Below are positions 15,810 to 24,476 of a DNA stretch of 39,392 bases, one piece after another. Below the pieces are notes generated by a model that ran no database searches, had not been told where the DNA came from, and saw only the letters and a list, made by a program, of their open reading frames with translations. This DNA is from an uncultured Bacillus sp. (lineage in GTDB: Bacteria > Bacillota > Bacilli > Bacillales > Cytobacillaceae). Numbering within the stretch: position 1 is the first letter of the stretch; each line of letters starts with the position of its first letter. The position numbers were made by a program, and so were the translations under genes. The DNA lies in NCBI GenBank assembly GCA_937894355.1, contig CALCRD010000096.1, positions 1 to 39,392 of the forward strand, given 5' to 3'.

Positions 15810-15850
15810 ACTTTAAAGCACCGGGGGACTGTCCCCCGGTGCTTTAAAGT
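15810..15850. repeat. REP-like GC palindrome, copy 7, overlapping a stop codon
   Basis: Core GGGGGACTGTCCCCC at 15823-15837 with perfect 18-base arms ACTTTAAAGCACCGGGGG (15810-15827) / reverse complement (15833-15850). The last codons and TAA of the adjacent lipoprotein gene (stop 15844-15846) lie inside the right arm. Confidence 0.94.
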
Positions 15851-16656
15851 GGCACAGTGAATTGATAGGGTTGGAATTTAAGGTTAAAATCGCCTGAGTA
15901 GCCTTCAATGATTACTTTTATGTTGTCAGTTTGCGGGATTTTAGGGAATAACAGAATTCCTTCGGCGGTAACTCCCGGTAAAATAATGCCCGGTAGTTCT
16001 TCATAATCAGCTAGATAATTATCATTAATTTCTAACTGTTTGCTTCCTGCCACAATACTTGCATCATACTTACAAAAGTAAAAATTTTGCTGACTATTAT
16101 TCTTAATTGATACATACAATCTAGTATCACTTTTAGCAGTTTCTATTTTTTTCAATTCCACAACATAACCATGTTGATTTATTTCCAAATTCACATCAAC
16201 CGTTTTTTCGGCAGGAGCAAAAGCAGTAGCATAATCACTTAACTCGACCTTCTTAGCCTTAATGATTGGCATCGCCCTTTTCCCACCAAATGAACCGGAC
16301 TCTAAGTGTACGTCAATAATGGTTCCTTCAACAGCAATAATATCGTCTTCGTGGATACTTTCATCATCTATAATCACAATGACCTTTTTATCTTCTCCGA
16401 CATTTACATGTGCCTCAAAATATGTACCATCAGTATTTTTTTCTTCTAAATCAAGATATACTCGGGCATAAAACTCTACTTTATCGCCTTTATACTTTTG
16501 CGGATCAGCCAGCATGTTAGTAAATTCCTTGTCCGATAATAATTTACTAGATTCTTTATCAGATGAATTCTTAAAAACTGACTCAATTTTATCCGAACAA
16601 GCAGTTAAACTAAAAATTAATAAAATAGTCACCAAACCAAGGTAAAGCCTTTTCAA
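15844..16656 (-). CDS. Lipoprotein with OB-fold-like domain, hypothetical
   Basis: A 270-residue predicted lipoprotein: signal MKRLYLGLVTILLIFSLTAC with lipobox LTAC. Residues about 40-130 (FTNMLADPQKYKGDKVEFYARVY to VEGTIIDVH) look like the tRNA_anti-like OB fold found in many Gram-positive lipoproteins. The second half (VSIKNNSQQNFYF, GYSGDFNLKFQPYQFTV) resembles a beta-sandwich of the DUF4352 sort. The TTG start at 16656 has GGAGG 8 bases upstream; an earlier in-frame TTG would overlap that site. The gene ends inside palindrome copy 7. No partner is evident. Confidence 0.8.
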   Translation of the reverse strand: MKRLYLGLVTILLIFSLTACSDKIESVFKNSSDKESSKLLSDKEFTNMLADPQKYKGDKVEFYARVYLDLEEKNTDGTYFEAHVNVGEDKKVIVIIDDESIHEDDIIAVEGTIIDVHLESGSFGGKRAMPIIKAKKVELSDYATAFAPAEKTVDVNLEINQHGYVVELKKIETAKSDTRLYVSIKNNSQQNFYFCKYDASIVAGSKQLEINDNYLADYEELPGIILPGVTAEGILLFPKIPQTDNIKVIIEGYSGDFNLKFQPYQFTVPL

Positions 16657-16776
16657 AATAAAAACCTCCAAAATAATCTAAATAATCGCACTAGTTGATA
16701 GTAACATATTATGTTTTTCACTACTTTATATTTAGGCAGGAATTTTCATGTCGAATGGTGAAATTTTCTGTATAAT

Positions 16777-16957
16777 AAGGAAAAGCGCAAGCGCCATGGT
16801 CAGCGGCGTATGAACTTATAGCCCATCGACTGAGATAAAGGAAACACGAAGTGCGGTTTTCACTTCGATGTTGACTTATCGTAGGGAGGTAAAATCCAAA
16901 AGCCGATTTTACTAGAGGGGCGGAAGTTCACTAGACGCTAGGACGCTTGCGCTAGAC
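16777..16957. repeat. Dispersed Bacillaceae repeat, AAGCGCAAGCGCC type, full copy
   Basis: Begins AAGGAAAAGCGCAAGCGCC and ends with the inverted ACGCTTGCGCTAGAC, giving terminal inverted repeats (GCGCAAGCG / CGCTTGCGC). It contains internal hairpins (CACGAAGTG...CACTTCG). No coding frame. It resembles short repeats common in Bacillus intergenic DNA. It occupies most of the 16657-17106 gap. Confidence 0.75.
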
Positions 16958-16997
16958 ACTAATCCAGTTTCAAAAGACTTATACTTTCTTTACTGTT

Positions 16998-17030
16998 AAG
17001 GAAAAGCGCAAGCGCCATGGTCAGCCGCTC
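16998..17030. repeat. Truncated second copy of the AAGCGCAAGCGCC repeat
   Basis: AAGGAAAAGCGCAAGCGCC followed by ATGGTCAGCCG repeats the first 33 or so bases of the full element 221 bases away. The rest is missing, so this is a solo left end. Confidence 0.75.
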
Positions 17031-17106
17031 CGAGCTAAACATTCATCTGAGTTCATACATATAATTTCTTATTTTTTGAAAAAAGTGGACAAAGGAGATT
17101 TATTTT

Positions 17107-17604
17107 ATGCCTAAAGTATTTGCTATTTTACTTGTATTATCTTTATTTTTAATTGGATGTTCTGACAACAATGAAAAGAAACCCGTAGCAGACAAGAAAT
17201 ATCAAATCTTAACAAACGCTGAACAGCAAATCTATCAGGAATTCCAACAAAGTTTAGATATTAATAAACTTAAAGATGTTGAACCGATTAGTATTGCTAA
17301 GTTCTATTTCCAAGCTGGTATAGACAAGAAACATGATGTCGAATACGCGCTTTATACTGACCGGGAAGATTATATTCGCTGGTCAAAGGAAGAAGATGAA
17401 AAAATCCCTGATGAACATAGAGGGACTAAGGATTATCTCTTAGATCTATCCAAAAACCTTGCCAAAGGGAAATTTGTTCCAACTACTGATCTTACAGGCT
17501 ACATAGAATTCGTTTCGACAGATGATACAAAAACAAAACATGGATTTCAATTAATCAAAAATGAAAGCGGCATTTGGCAAGTAGCTTTTATGCCATTACA
17601 ATAA
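17107..17604 (+). CDS. Small lipoprotein, hypothetical
   Basis: A 165-residue predicted lipoprotein with signal MPKVFAILLVLSLFLIGC (lipobox LIGC), then a Lys-rich linker and a globular domain with SIAKFYFQAGIDKKHDVEYALYTDRED and a C-terminal GFQLIKNESGIWQVAFMPLQ. The latter resembles the NTF2/cystatin-like end of several Bacillus lipoproteins. AAAGGAG lies about 9 bases before the ATG. No cotranscribed neighbour. Function unknown. Confidence 0.8.
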   Translation: MPKVFAILLVLSLFLIGCSDNNEKKPVADKKYQILTNAEQQIYQEFQQSLDINKLKDVEPISIAKFYFQAGIDKKHDVEYALYTDREDYIRWSKEEDEKIPDEHRGTKDYLLDLSKNLAKGKFVPTTDLTGYIEFVSTDDTKTKHGFQLIKNESGIWQVAFMPLQ

Positions 17605-17605
17605 A

Positions 17606-17665
17606 GTAAAACTTCCATTAGTAGGGGGTTACTACCCGTCAATCTGTTATAAAAGTAATTACCTT
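17606..17665. repeat. Dispersed repeat (ACTTCCATTAGTAGGGG type), copy 2
   Basis: AGTAAAACTTCCATTAGTAG, then GGGGTTACTACCCGTCAATC and CTGTTATAAA, is closely similar to 37059-37107 (AGTAAAACTTCAATCAGTAG, then GGGTTTTACTTCCCGTTAATC). It begins 2 bases after the lipoprotein stop. Confidence 0.65.
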
Positions 17666-17723
17666 TCGAACGGTCTCTACAATCACCAGTAAGAGAACCG
17701 CCCCCAGCCCAAAATAAAAAAAC

Positions 17724-17754
17724 AGGAGCAATCACTCAGTGATTAGCTCCTTTT
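17724..17754 (+). terminator. Rho-independent terminator of the 17107 lipoprotein gene
   Basis: AGGAGC-A-ATCACT / AGTGAT-TA-GCTCCT stem with a one-base loop region, followed by TTTTC. An A-rich stretch on the other side could allow bidirectional use. Confidence 0.75.
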
Positions 17755-17816
17755 CAATCTCTTCCACTCCACCATTCACCACCGATTACATAACATTAAA
17801 ACGCCGAAAACTTCGC

Positions 17817-17853
17817 GAAAAAAAAACGAGCATCTCCTAAAGAAATGCCCGTT
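17817..17853 (-). terminator. Rho-independent terminator of galE
   Basis: Minus strand AACGGGCAT / ATGCTCGTT stem with an 11-base loop, followed by about nine T. It lies 13 bases after the galE stop. Confidence 0.87.
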
Positions 17854-17865
17854 CCACCTATCTTG

Positions 17866-18885
17866 TTATTCCATATCTCCGTACCCGTTTGGATTTTTTT
17901 CCTGCCATCTCCACGAGTCTTGGCACATGTCTTCGACTCCTCTTTCGGCAACCCAACCTAATTCCGCTTTTGCCTTTGTTGCATCAGCGAAACAAGTAGC
18001 AATATCCCCTGGGCGGCGATCAGCTATTTTGTAAGGAACCTTTTTACCAGACGCCTTTTCAAAAGCAGAAACTAACTGTAACACACTATAGCCGGTCCCA
18101 GTCCCCAAATTATAAGCTTCGACCCCTGAGAATGTCATAATTTTTTCCAGCGCCTTTAAATGGCCTTGAGCAAGATCGACAACGTGAATATAATCGCGTA
18201 CGCCAGTCCCATCTACAGTTGGATAATCACTACCAAACACCTGTAGCTCGGCCAATTTTCCAACAGCTACTTGGGTAATATACGGCATTAAATTATTGGG
18301 AATCCCATTTGGGTCCTCTCCAATTAAACCGCTCTCGTGCGAACCAATTGGATTAAAATAACGCAACAACGCCACACTCCAGCTCGAATCGGAAACATAC
18401 AAATCACGTAAAATCTCTTCTATCATCAACTTTGTTCGACCATAAGGATTCGTTGCCCCAAGTGGGAAATCCTCTGAAATCGGCACTCGTTCAGGCATTC
18501 CATAAACTGTTGCCGATGAACTAAACACTAGTCTCTTCACATCATACTTCTTCATAACCTCACACAAAACCAACGTCCCGGAAATATTGTTATGATAATA
18601 ATGAAGCGGAATCGCCACCGATTCGCCAACCGCTTTTAGTCCAGCAAAATGAATAACCGCTTCAATTTTATTTTCACTAAAAACTATTTCTAAAGCCTCA
18701 CGGTCAAGCAGGTCCACTTGATAAAATTTAAAGTCTTTACCGGTAATATTTTTAACCCGAGTTAACGACTCCGGCTTACTATTAGAAAAATTATCAACAA
18801 TAATTATTTCTTTACCACTATTTAGTAACTCTACACATGTATGACTACCGATATATCCAGCGCCGCCCGTAACTAAAATTGCCAT
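17866..18885 (-). CDS. galE: UDP-glucose 4-epimerase
   Basis: A 339-residue extended short-chain dehydrogenase, standard GalE length. The NAD-binding glycine motif is GGAGYIGSH (7-15), the catalytic Ser is in SSATVYG (122-128) and the catalytic YxxxK is Y148-K152. RYFNPIGSHESGLIGEDPNGIPNNLMPY and GVRDYIHVVDLA are characteristic of the sugar-nucleotide half. It interconverts UDP-glucose and UDP-galactose for cell-surface glycans or galactose use. The ATG at 18885 fits the family N-terminus (MAILVTGG), with GGGAGG close upstream. No gal operon partners are adjacent, though an aldose-epimerase-like gene lies at 34000. Confidence 0.96.
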   Translation of the reverse strand: MAILVTGGAGYIGSHTCVELLNSGKEIIIVDNFSNSKPESLTRVKNITGKDFKFYQVDLLDREALEIVFSENKIEAVIHFAGLKAVGESVAIPLHYYHNNISGTLVLCEVMKKYDVKRLVFSSSATVYGMPERVPISEDFPLGATNPYGRTKLMIEEILRDLYVSDSSWSVALLRYFNPIGSHESGLIGEDPNGIPNNLMPYITQVAVGKLAELQVFGSDYPTVDGTGVRDYIHVVDLAQGHLKALEKIMTFSGVEAYNLGTGTGYSVLQLVSAFEKASGKKVPYKIADRRPGDIATCFADATKAKAELGWVAERGVEDMCQDSWRWQEKNPNGYGDME

Positions 18886-19027
18886 AGTACCTCCCGTTTC
18901 AGATGAGCCCATTCTCAAATACCTACTAATTAACTTCCTATCTCATCATATTTCTTATATTATACTACCACAAAGCTCCCCGACAACCCGTTAAAAAAAC
19001 CAATAATTTTCCAACAAATCACATTAA

Positions 19028-19070
19028 CGCATTAAAGCAGCGGGGGCCTGTCCCCCGCTGCTTTAATGCG
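19028..19070. repeat. REP-like GC palindrome, copy 8
   Basis: Core GGGGGCCTGTCCCCC at 19042-19056 with perfect 19-base arms starting CGCATTAAAGCAGC. It lies 33 bases beyond the SDR stop. Confidence 0.94.
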
Positions 19071-19103
19071 CTGAAGTCGGCACCTCTCCCAGCAGCTCCC
19101 AAG

Positions 19104-19874
19104 CTAGCGCGAGCTGCGATTGACAACCTGCACGCCACCTGAAGCAGATATAACACTTCCAGTAATTAAATCGGAATCCTGTTCACATAAAAAGGCGATC
19201 AGCCTCGAGATATCCTCACCAGTACCCGAACGTCCGATTGGGGTATGTTCATCCTTAATCAGACGAGCAACTTCAATATCCGATTCCTTCATCTCCCCGA
19301 CAATATCCCCCGGGCAAATCATATTCGCCGTAATTCCGTGCTCCGCTTCTTCAAGCGCAATCGTCCTCGTTAACGAAACAAGCCCAACCTTGGCTGCAGC
19401 GAAAGCCGAACGATATTTCCAACCTGGAGAATGCTCAGCATCCTGAAAACCATAAGTAATGATTCGCCCAAACTGCTGTCTCCTCATAATCGGAATCGTC
19501 AGTTTCAAAAAATGAAACACAGCACTTAAATTTCCATTAATAATTTCATACCATTCACTATCATCATAATCGACTAATTTTTTTCGTTCAAAAATGTATG
19601 GTCCGGCATTATTAATCAAATAATCAATCCGTCCGAACCTTTCCATCGCTTGGTCAATCACTCCGGTGATATCTTCCTTCTTAGTAATATCCCCTTGAAC
19701 AAATTGCAACCGACCCTCATACCCGGCCCATTCATCCATCAATTGAGACACCCTAGTAACGTCGCTGCGATAATTAACTGTAACAGAGCATCCCTTTTGC
19801 AGGAATTGTTCAGTAACCTTCCTGCCCAGACCCTTTGAACCTGCTGTAATTACTGCATGTCTCAGACCATTCAC
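19104..19874 (-). CDS. SDR-family oxidoreductase adjoining folE, catalytic Tyr replaced by Phe
   Basis: A 256-residue classical short-chain dehydrogenase-like protein. The nucleotide-binding motif is TAGSKGLG, NNAG is present, and the C-terminal SASGGVQV is normal. In the active site the usual YxxxK reads FAAAK within SAFAAAKVGLVSLTRT, so the catalytic tyrosine is phenylalanine, and the expected Ser region reads ITYGFQDAE. It therefore may use a different catalytic residue or may have lost activity. The position next to folE suggests a pterin-related role, which is inference. The start is uncertain: GTG at 19874, or CTG at 19865 (giving MRHAVITAG) with AGGTAGGTG 6 bases upstream. A strong TTGACA promoter places the transcript start near 19882, leaving almost no leader for the GTG. 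Confidence 0.82.
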   Translation of the reverse strand: MNGLRHAVITAGSKGLGRKVTEQFLQKGCSVTVNYRSDVTRVSQLMDEWAGYEGRLQFVQGDITKKEDITGVIDQAMERFGRIDYLINNAGPYIFERKKLVDYDDSEWYEIINGNLSAVFHFLKLTIPIMRRQQFGRIITYGFQDAEHSPGWKYRSAFAAAKVGLVSLTRTIALEEAEHGITANMICPGDIVGEMKESDIEVARLIKDEHTPIGRSGTGEDISRLIAFLCEQDSDLITGSVISASGGVQVVNRSSR

Positions 19875-19888
19875 CTACCTAGAAAAGT

Positions 19889-19917
19889 TAATTATTTTTT
19901 TGTGAAAAAAATGTCAA
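19889..19917 (-). promoter_or_regulatory. Strong sigma-A promoter of the SDR gene
   Basis: Minus strand TTGACA (19912-19917), 17-base T7/A7 spacer, TAATTA (19889-19894). The predicted start is about 8 bases before the GTG codon. Confidence 0.7.
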
Positions 19918-19947
19918 TTGACCTAATTCCTACATCCATCATCAAAT

Positions 19948-19964
19948 AATGCCTCACAGGCATT
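19948..19964 (-). terminator. Weak terminator-like hairpin after folE
   Basis: AATGCCT / AGGCATT with a 3-base loop, followed on the minus strand by ATTTG only. It lies 60 bases past the folE stop and upstream of the SDR promoter. Confidence 0.35.
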
Positions 19965-20025
19965 GCGTTCAACCAACTGGCACCCGGCGACTTTCACTTA
20001 ATTTAGTGGCCCACTTCCCATCAAA

Positions 20026-20670
20026 CTAGCGATCAAGCAGTGCCAATAATTCCAATCGTGCCGCAGATTCGCTCGCATACAACCCTCTTACCGCAGTCGT
20101 TGTCGTTGACGAATTCGACTTTTTAATCCCTCTACCACACATACACATATGCTTTGCTTCAATTACAACCATGGCTCCTTGTGGCTCAAGAACCTCTTCA
20201 ATCGCATCAACAATCTGATTGGTTAATCTCTCCTGAACCTGAAACCGCTTAGCATAACCTTCAACTAACCGACCAATCTTTGACAGCCCTGTTATTTTTT
20301 CATTAGGTATATAAGCAACATGGGCAACGCCAAAAAACGGTGCAAAATGATGCTCACACATTGAATAAAACTCAATATTTTTCACGAGGACTAATTCCTT
20401 ATGCTCTACCTCAAATACCTTTTCTAAATGCTCTTTGGGATTTTCCCGATAACCCTCCGTGTATTCAAGAAATGCCTTTAACACACGAAACGGTGTTTCC
20501 TGCAATCCATCACGTTCGGGATCATCTCCACATAATTCAATTAAATCCTTAAGAGAATTCATGAAACTTTCCGATTGAATCATCTTTCTATCAATATTAG
20601 TCTGATCATCCCCGAAAACTTCAAGGAGCTTTTGGGAAATTAACTTACTCTCAAGTCTAGCCATTAGCAT
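20026..20670 (-). CDS. folE: GTP cyclohydrolase I
   Basis: A 214-residue protein from the ATG at 20670, which has GAGGAG 5-6 bases upstream (a second ATG lies two codons later). The core shows GDDPERDGLQETPFRV, YSMCEHHFAPFFGVAHVAYIP (zinc Cys and His), GLSKIGRLVEGYAKRFQVQERLT, and VIEAKHMCMCGRGIKKSNSST (zinc Cys and substrate loop). All GTP cyclohydrolase I signature residues are visible. It converts GTP to 7,8-dihydroneopterin triphosphate for folate and related pterins. The N-terminal extension of about 25 residues before the catalytic core is typical of the variable region. The SDR gene follows about 150 bases downstream, but with its own promoter. Confidence 0.96.
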   Translation of the reverse strand: MLMARLESKLISQKLLEVFGDDQTNIDRKMIQSESFMNSLKDLIELCGDDPERDGLQETPFRVLKAFLEYTEGYRENPKEHLEKVFEVEHKELVLVKNIEFYSMCEHHFAPFFGVAHVAYIPNEKITGLSKIGRLVEGYAKRFQVQERLTNQIVDAIEEVLEPQGAMVVIEAKHMCMCGRGIKKSNSSTTTTAVRGLYASESAARLELLALLDR

Positions 20671-21060
20671 TAACTCTCCTCTATTTCTTCTATAAAATAT
20701 ATGCAATATAAATTGAAACATGTAATAGAATTTTTCCAAAAAAATTATTCTTCTAGTTTACAAATTAATCTATTCCTTGAAGTAAAGTCAATTAATTGAA
20801 TTTCACACTTTAAAGAATAACAACATAACCAGCTTATGATCACCATCAATTACCGAAAAAAAATCCCTCATTAATATTTTACCTCATCGACACATAAATT
20901 TATATTTTCACTAAATTCCGACAAATTACAAGGAGTACCAGGAAAATCATGCTATTATAGTAACTAATAACCTAAATCAACCGTCTAACTTCATATAAAG
21001 GTAATATTTCATACACTTCCAGACCAGACGAACATAACTCAAAGGTGGTGGCATCACACT
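20671..21060. other. 390-bp divergent intergenic region folE / LtaS-like
   Basis: AT-rich DNA with promoters expected in both directions. A TATTATAGT box at 20953 on the plus strand lacks a good -35 element. No reading frame with a ribosome binding site, no repeat of the families seen elsewhere and no strong dyad. Confidence 0.5.
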
Positions 21061-23037
21061 ATGAAACGAATCCTAAAAAACGATTCGCTATTAATCTATT
21101 TTTTAATTTCCATCCTGTTTATTGACACAATTTTTAGAATTGCCACTATCGATGAACCTTTTACGAAAAATCTTTTGCTATCATTTGTATTTTCAATCGC
21201 AATTGCCATTACAATGTATTTTATCTCAAGTTTTTTCAAAGGCAAACTCAGTTTTCTACTATCGATGCTCATGCTTAGTTCAGTAGCTTTAATTTACGCT
21301 TCCCAGCTCGTCTATTACAAATTGTTCAAAACCTTTTACAGCATTTATTCTGCTGGAAACGGTGGGCAAATACTCGAATTCCGGGACGAAATTACCACGC
21401 TCATTAAAATGCATTCCCTATGGATCATCGTCATCTTCCTGCCCGTGCTAATCTTTATCCTGTTCGGCTGGAAACGATTATCCTTTGAAAAAATAGACGG
21501 TTTTAACCGAATTTCGCTGATTATAAGCATCATACTCGCCCACACAGCCGGAATGACCATTGTTCTGAAAAGTGGCCAAGAGGAGCTATCCGCCTATGAT
21601 CTCTATTATAAAAATAGCTTTCCGCAGCTTTCCGCAGAGCGGCTCGGAATCATCACAACCATGCGACTCGACCTCCAAAGATTACTTTCTGGCTGGTCAC
21701 CATCCTTAGAACTATCAGAAGACGAAAAAGATGGATTTAATGCGATTCCCGCAACTTCCAAAAATAAACAGAACGCCAAGAATCCTAAGGAAAAAAAGGT
21801 GGAATACAATACTCTAGAAATAGATTTTGATCATCTCATTGCTAAAGAAACCAATCCGGCAATCAAAGAAATGCACCAATATTTCCAAACTGTTCCACCG
21901 ACTGAAAAAAATGATTATACCGGTAAATACAAGGATTACAATCTTATCCTGATTACCGCAGAAGGATTTTCACCTTATGCGATCCAAAAAGATGTAACAC
22001 CAACTTTATTCAAAATGGTCAACGAAGGCTATAATTTTCCTAATTTTTATAATCCGATTTGGGGCGTCAGTACCTCTGATGGGGAATATGTAGCCTGTAC
22101 CGGCCTAATTCCTAAAGGCGGAATTTGGAGTTTTCGAGAATCGAGTAAAATCAAGCTCCCGTTTGTGATGGGGAATCAATTCAACAAGCTCGATTACAAA
22201 ACCATGGCCTATCACAATCACTCCTACACCTATTATGGTCGGGACCAATCGCACCCAAATATGGGCTATGAATATAAAGGCGTTGGCAACGGGCTTGAGG
22301 TCAAGAAAACTTGGCCAGAATCGGACATTGAGATGATGGAAAAAACAATTCCCGAGTACATCAATGACCAACCTTTTCACACCTACTACATGACCGTTAG
22401 TGGTCATTTGCGCTATAGTTTTTCCGGTAACTATATTGCTTATAAAAATAAAAACACCGTAGCCAATTTACCTTATTCAGAACAAGCAAAGGCCTATATC
22501 GCTACCCAGGTAGAGCTTGATCGGGCCCTGGAATATTTATTAGCACAACTGGAAAAGGCTGGCATTGCCGATAAAACACTGATCGCCCTTAGTGCCGACC
22601 ATTATCCATATGGACTAGACAAACCAACCATCGACGAACTAGCCGGCCACACCGTCGAAGATAACTTTGAACTATATAAAAGCACCTTTATTCTTTATAC
22701 AAAAGGAATGAAACCAGAAACTGTTACCAAACCGGCATCCAGCTTAGATATTATCCCGACGCTGTCCAACCTACTTGGACTGGATTTCGATTCTCGGTTG
22801 CTAATGGGCAGAGATCTTTTTTCCAACGCAGAACCATTCATCGTATTCAATAATAAGAGTTACATCACCGACAAAGGTAGCTATAACTCGATTACCCGAG
22901 CCTTCACGCCAGCACCAGGAGCACCCGTAATCGATGATGACTATATCAAAACCAACTCAGCTATTCTAAGAGGTAAATTCTATTACTCAGCAAAAATCCT
23001 AGAAACAGATTATTATAGCAAGGTTTTGACCCAATAA
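21061..23037 (+). CDS. LtaS-like membrane sulfatase / phosphoglycerol transferase
   Basis: A 658-residue protein: five N-terminal membrane helices (about 10-30, 38-58, 63-85, 118-138, 150-170), a linker, and an extracellular alkaline-phosphatase/sulfatase-fold domain. Metal/nucleophile motifs are ITAEGFSPYAI (E301), WGVSTSDGEY (T338 as likely nucleophile, corresponding to the LtaS TSD motif) and ALSADHYPYG (D/H metal ligands, about 516-517). Lipoteichoic acid synthases polymerise glycerol phosphate from phosphatidylglycerol; this sequence is divergent from LtaS/YflE and closer by eye to the larger uncharacterised LTA-synthase-like group. AGGTGG lies about 12 bases before the ATG. Single gene ending in a strong terminator. 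Confidence 0.88.
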   Translation: MKRILKNDSLLIYFLISILFIDTIFRIATIDEPFTKNLLLSFVFSIAIAITMYFISSFFKGKLSFLLSMLMLSSVALIYASQLVYYKLFKTFYSIYSAGNGGQILEFRDEITTLIKMHSLWIIVIFLPVLIFILFGWKRLSFEKIDGFNRISLIISIILAHTAGMTIVLKSGQEELSAYDLYYKNSFPQLSAERLGIITTMRLDLQRLLSGWSPSLELSEDEKDGFNAIPATSKNKQNAKNPKEKKVEYNTLEIDFDHLIAKETNPAIKEMHQYFQTVPPTEKNDYTGKYKDYNLILITAEGFSPYAIQKDVTPTLFKMVNEGYNFPNFYNPIWGVSTSDGEYVACTGLIPKGGIWSFRESSKIKLPFVMGNQFNKLDYKTMAYHNHSYTYYGRDQSHPNMGYEYKGVGNGLEVKKTWPESDIEMMEKTIPEYINDQPFHTYYMTVSGHLRYSFSGNYIAYKNKNTVANLPYSEQAKAYIATQVELDRALEYLLAQLEKAGIADKTLIALSADHYPYGLDKPTIDELAGHTVEDNFELYKSTFILYTKGMKPETVTKPASSLDIIPTLSNLLGLDFDSRLLMGRDLFSNAEPFIVFNNKSYITDKGSYNSITRAFTPAPGAPVIDDDYIKTNSAILRGKFYYSAKILETDYYSKVLTQ

Positions 23038-23106
23038 ACATTAGTGATGAGCTATTTTCGTCAAACAAAATGTCTTCACTCAACATCAATATTTTCAAAC
23101 TTTAAT

Positions 23107-23157
23107 AGAGGCATTCGGCGCAAACCAAAATTGTTTCCGACCGAATGCCTCTTTTTT
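23107..23157 (+). terminator. Rho-independent terminator of the LtaS-like gene
   Basis: Perfect 12-bp stem AGAGGCATTCGG / CCGAATGCCTCT followed by TTTTTTATT. Confidence 0.93.
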
Positions 23158-23650
23158 ATTGCAAAAAATAAAGAAATTTACCATTGTAAAAAAGTGGACA
23201 CAATTGCAAATAATATCTCATTTCGCTTAAAATTCCCTATTCTAGAATAATATATACAGTAGAAATTCCCAGCATTTTTATAAAAAAAAAGCCTCAGATT
23301 ATCCCTTAGATTTCGTCATTACTGCCTAATCTGTACATTTTTCGCAAAAAAAAAGAAACCAAGCCTAACCAGACCAGTTTCTACTGAAAACTCATTTTTA
23401 TCAACTTTACCAAAAGCTAAATTTTACCTATATTTATGTATCAGGTTGAATTTATATTAACATAATTGTTCACATTCAAAACATAATAATTATATTAAAA
23501 AAATTAATTTTTGACAGTTTTATTTCAAAACGGCTTAAAACCAAGCGAATTTAGCCTTTTTCATCATTTTTCCTGTGGGATATGTCACTGAAAAAAATTC
23601 TCACTCATGTTAAATTGATATTTGTAAATTGTAAAAAGGAGACCAGATAT
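23158..23650. other. 493-bp AT-rich gap before spo0E-like gene
   Basis: No gene with a credible ribosome binding site. A CAGATTA / TAATCTG stem (23296-23332) is followed on the minus strand by AGGC and nine T. A weaker GAAAC / GTTTC stem near 23355-23381 is also followed by nine T on the minus strand. These look like terminators of a minus-strand transcript, but I see no gene for it. TTGACA at 23511 on the plus strand could be a -35 box for the spo0E-like gene. Confidence 0.4.
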
Positions 23651-23821
23651 ATGAGAATTTCATTCAAAATTGACGAACCAAAGCTTGTCGACACAATTGA
23701 ATCACTCCGTAAAGAAATGATCCTTATTGGCTCTAAAGAAGGACTTTCTAGTCCAAAAACAATCGCAATTAGCCAAAAACTAGATGGATTTATTGCCAAA
23801 TACCATTCATTGCATTACTAA
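23651..23821 (+). CDS. Spo0E-family aspartyl-phosphate phosphatase
   Basis: A 56-residue protein with the family layout: two helices, the first LVDTIESLRKEMILIGSKEGL and the second with the signature SQKLDGFIAKYH (SxxxD). Spo0E-type proteins dephosphorylate Spo0A~P and delay sporulation. This supports a spore-forming host. The ATG at 23651 has AAAGGAG 9 bases upstream; an upstream in-frame start at 23582 lacks a site. It is convergent with the Septu genes, with only 10 bases between their stops. Confidence 0.88.
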   Translation: MRISFKIDEPKLVDTIESLRKEMILIGSKEGLSSPKTIAISQKLDGFIAKYHSLHY

Positions 23822-23831
23822 AGATAAACGA

Positions 23832-24476
23832 TTACACCAGGGTTCGTAACAACCGACTGATCACAAAACTAAACGTTGGTAGTCTATTAGAGAAATCTGG
23901 TGTTTCTATAAATGAAATCAGACAATTTATGCTATCCTCATCAGATAAATCACCTAGTAATTCCAGGATAGCATCAATGGCTTCTTCTCTTTGGCGTCTA
24001 GGCAAATAGGTGTTTAATCCCAGTCTATGAATCGTCTCTTCGGCACCTTCATGATGATGTGCCGCACGAATCGTCCCATCAAAGCCATATTCGAAATAGC
24101 TTTCACAATTGGGATCTAATGGTGAAACCGTCAGCCTTTCATCAAACCAATCCTTTTTTGAATGCCCACAGAAATCAGAAAATTCCTCCTCTTCACTATG
24201 GTGAACCAGCTTCCCCATACAAGAAGCATGGAGATTACGATAATCCAGTTGCAACGACCTAAATTTCGATTGCGGTCGGAAGTGTTCAATATGAACATTA
24301 TTCCTTGTTAAACTTAAACCACAGTAACAGCAAAGCCAGTTTTGCTCGTCCAACAAACTTTCTCGGACAATATTTTTTATTGGCGAAGGGATAGTGTGGT
24401 AATTCGCTAAACTTCCTCTAGAAACTTTCCACTCCTCAAACTGACGCGGCGGCTCCTTCTTGATAATATGCCTCAT
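23832..24476 (-). CDS. ptuB: Septu PtuB-like HNH nuclease
   Basis: A 214-residue HNH endonuclease of the type found in Septu and in retron effector pairs. The zinc/HNH core is CCYCGLSL (about 49-56) and VHIEHFRPQSKF (about 61-72), followed by DYRNLHASCMG and LTVSPLDPNCESYFEYGFDG, a pattern characteristic of this family. A helical C-terminal domain follows. The ATG overlaps the ptuA stop as ATGA, so the pair is translationally coupled. In Septu, PtuB is held by PtuA rings and degrades DNA when released or activated upon infection. Family recognition is strong. Confidence 0.87.
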   Translation of the reverse strand: MRHIIKKEPPRQFEEWKVSRGSLANYHTIPSPIKNIVRESLLDEQNWLCCYCGLSLTRNNVHIEHFRPQSKFRSLQLDYRNLHASCMGKLVHHSEEEEFSDFCGHSKKDWFDERLTVSPLDPNCESYFEYGFDGTIRAAHHHEGAEETIHRLGLNTYLPRRQREEAIDAILELLGDLSDEDSINCLISFIETPDFSNRLPTFSFVISRLLRTLV

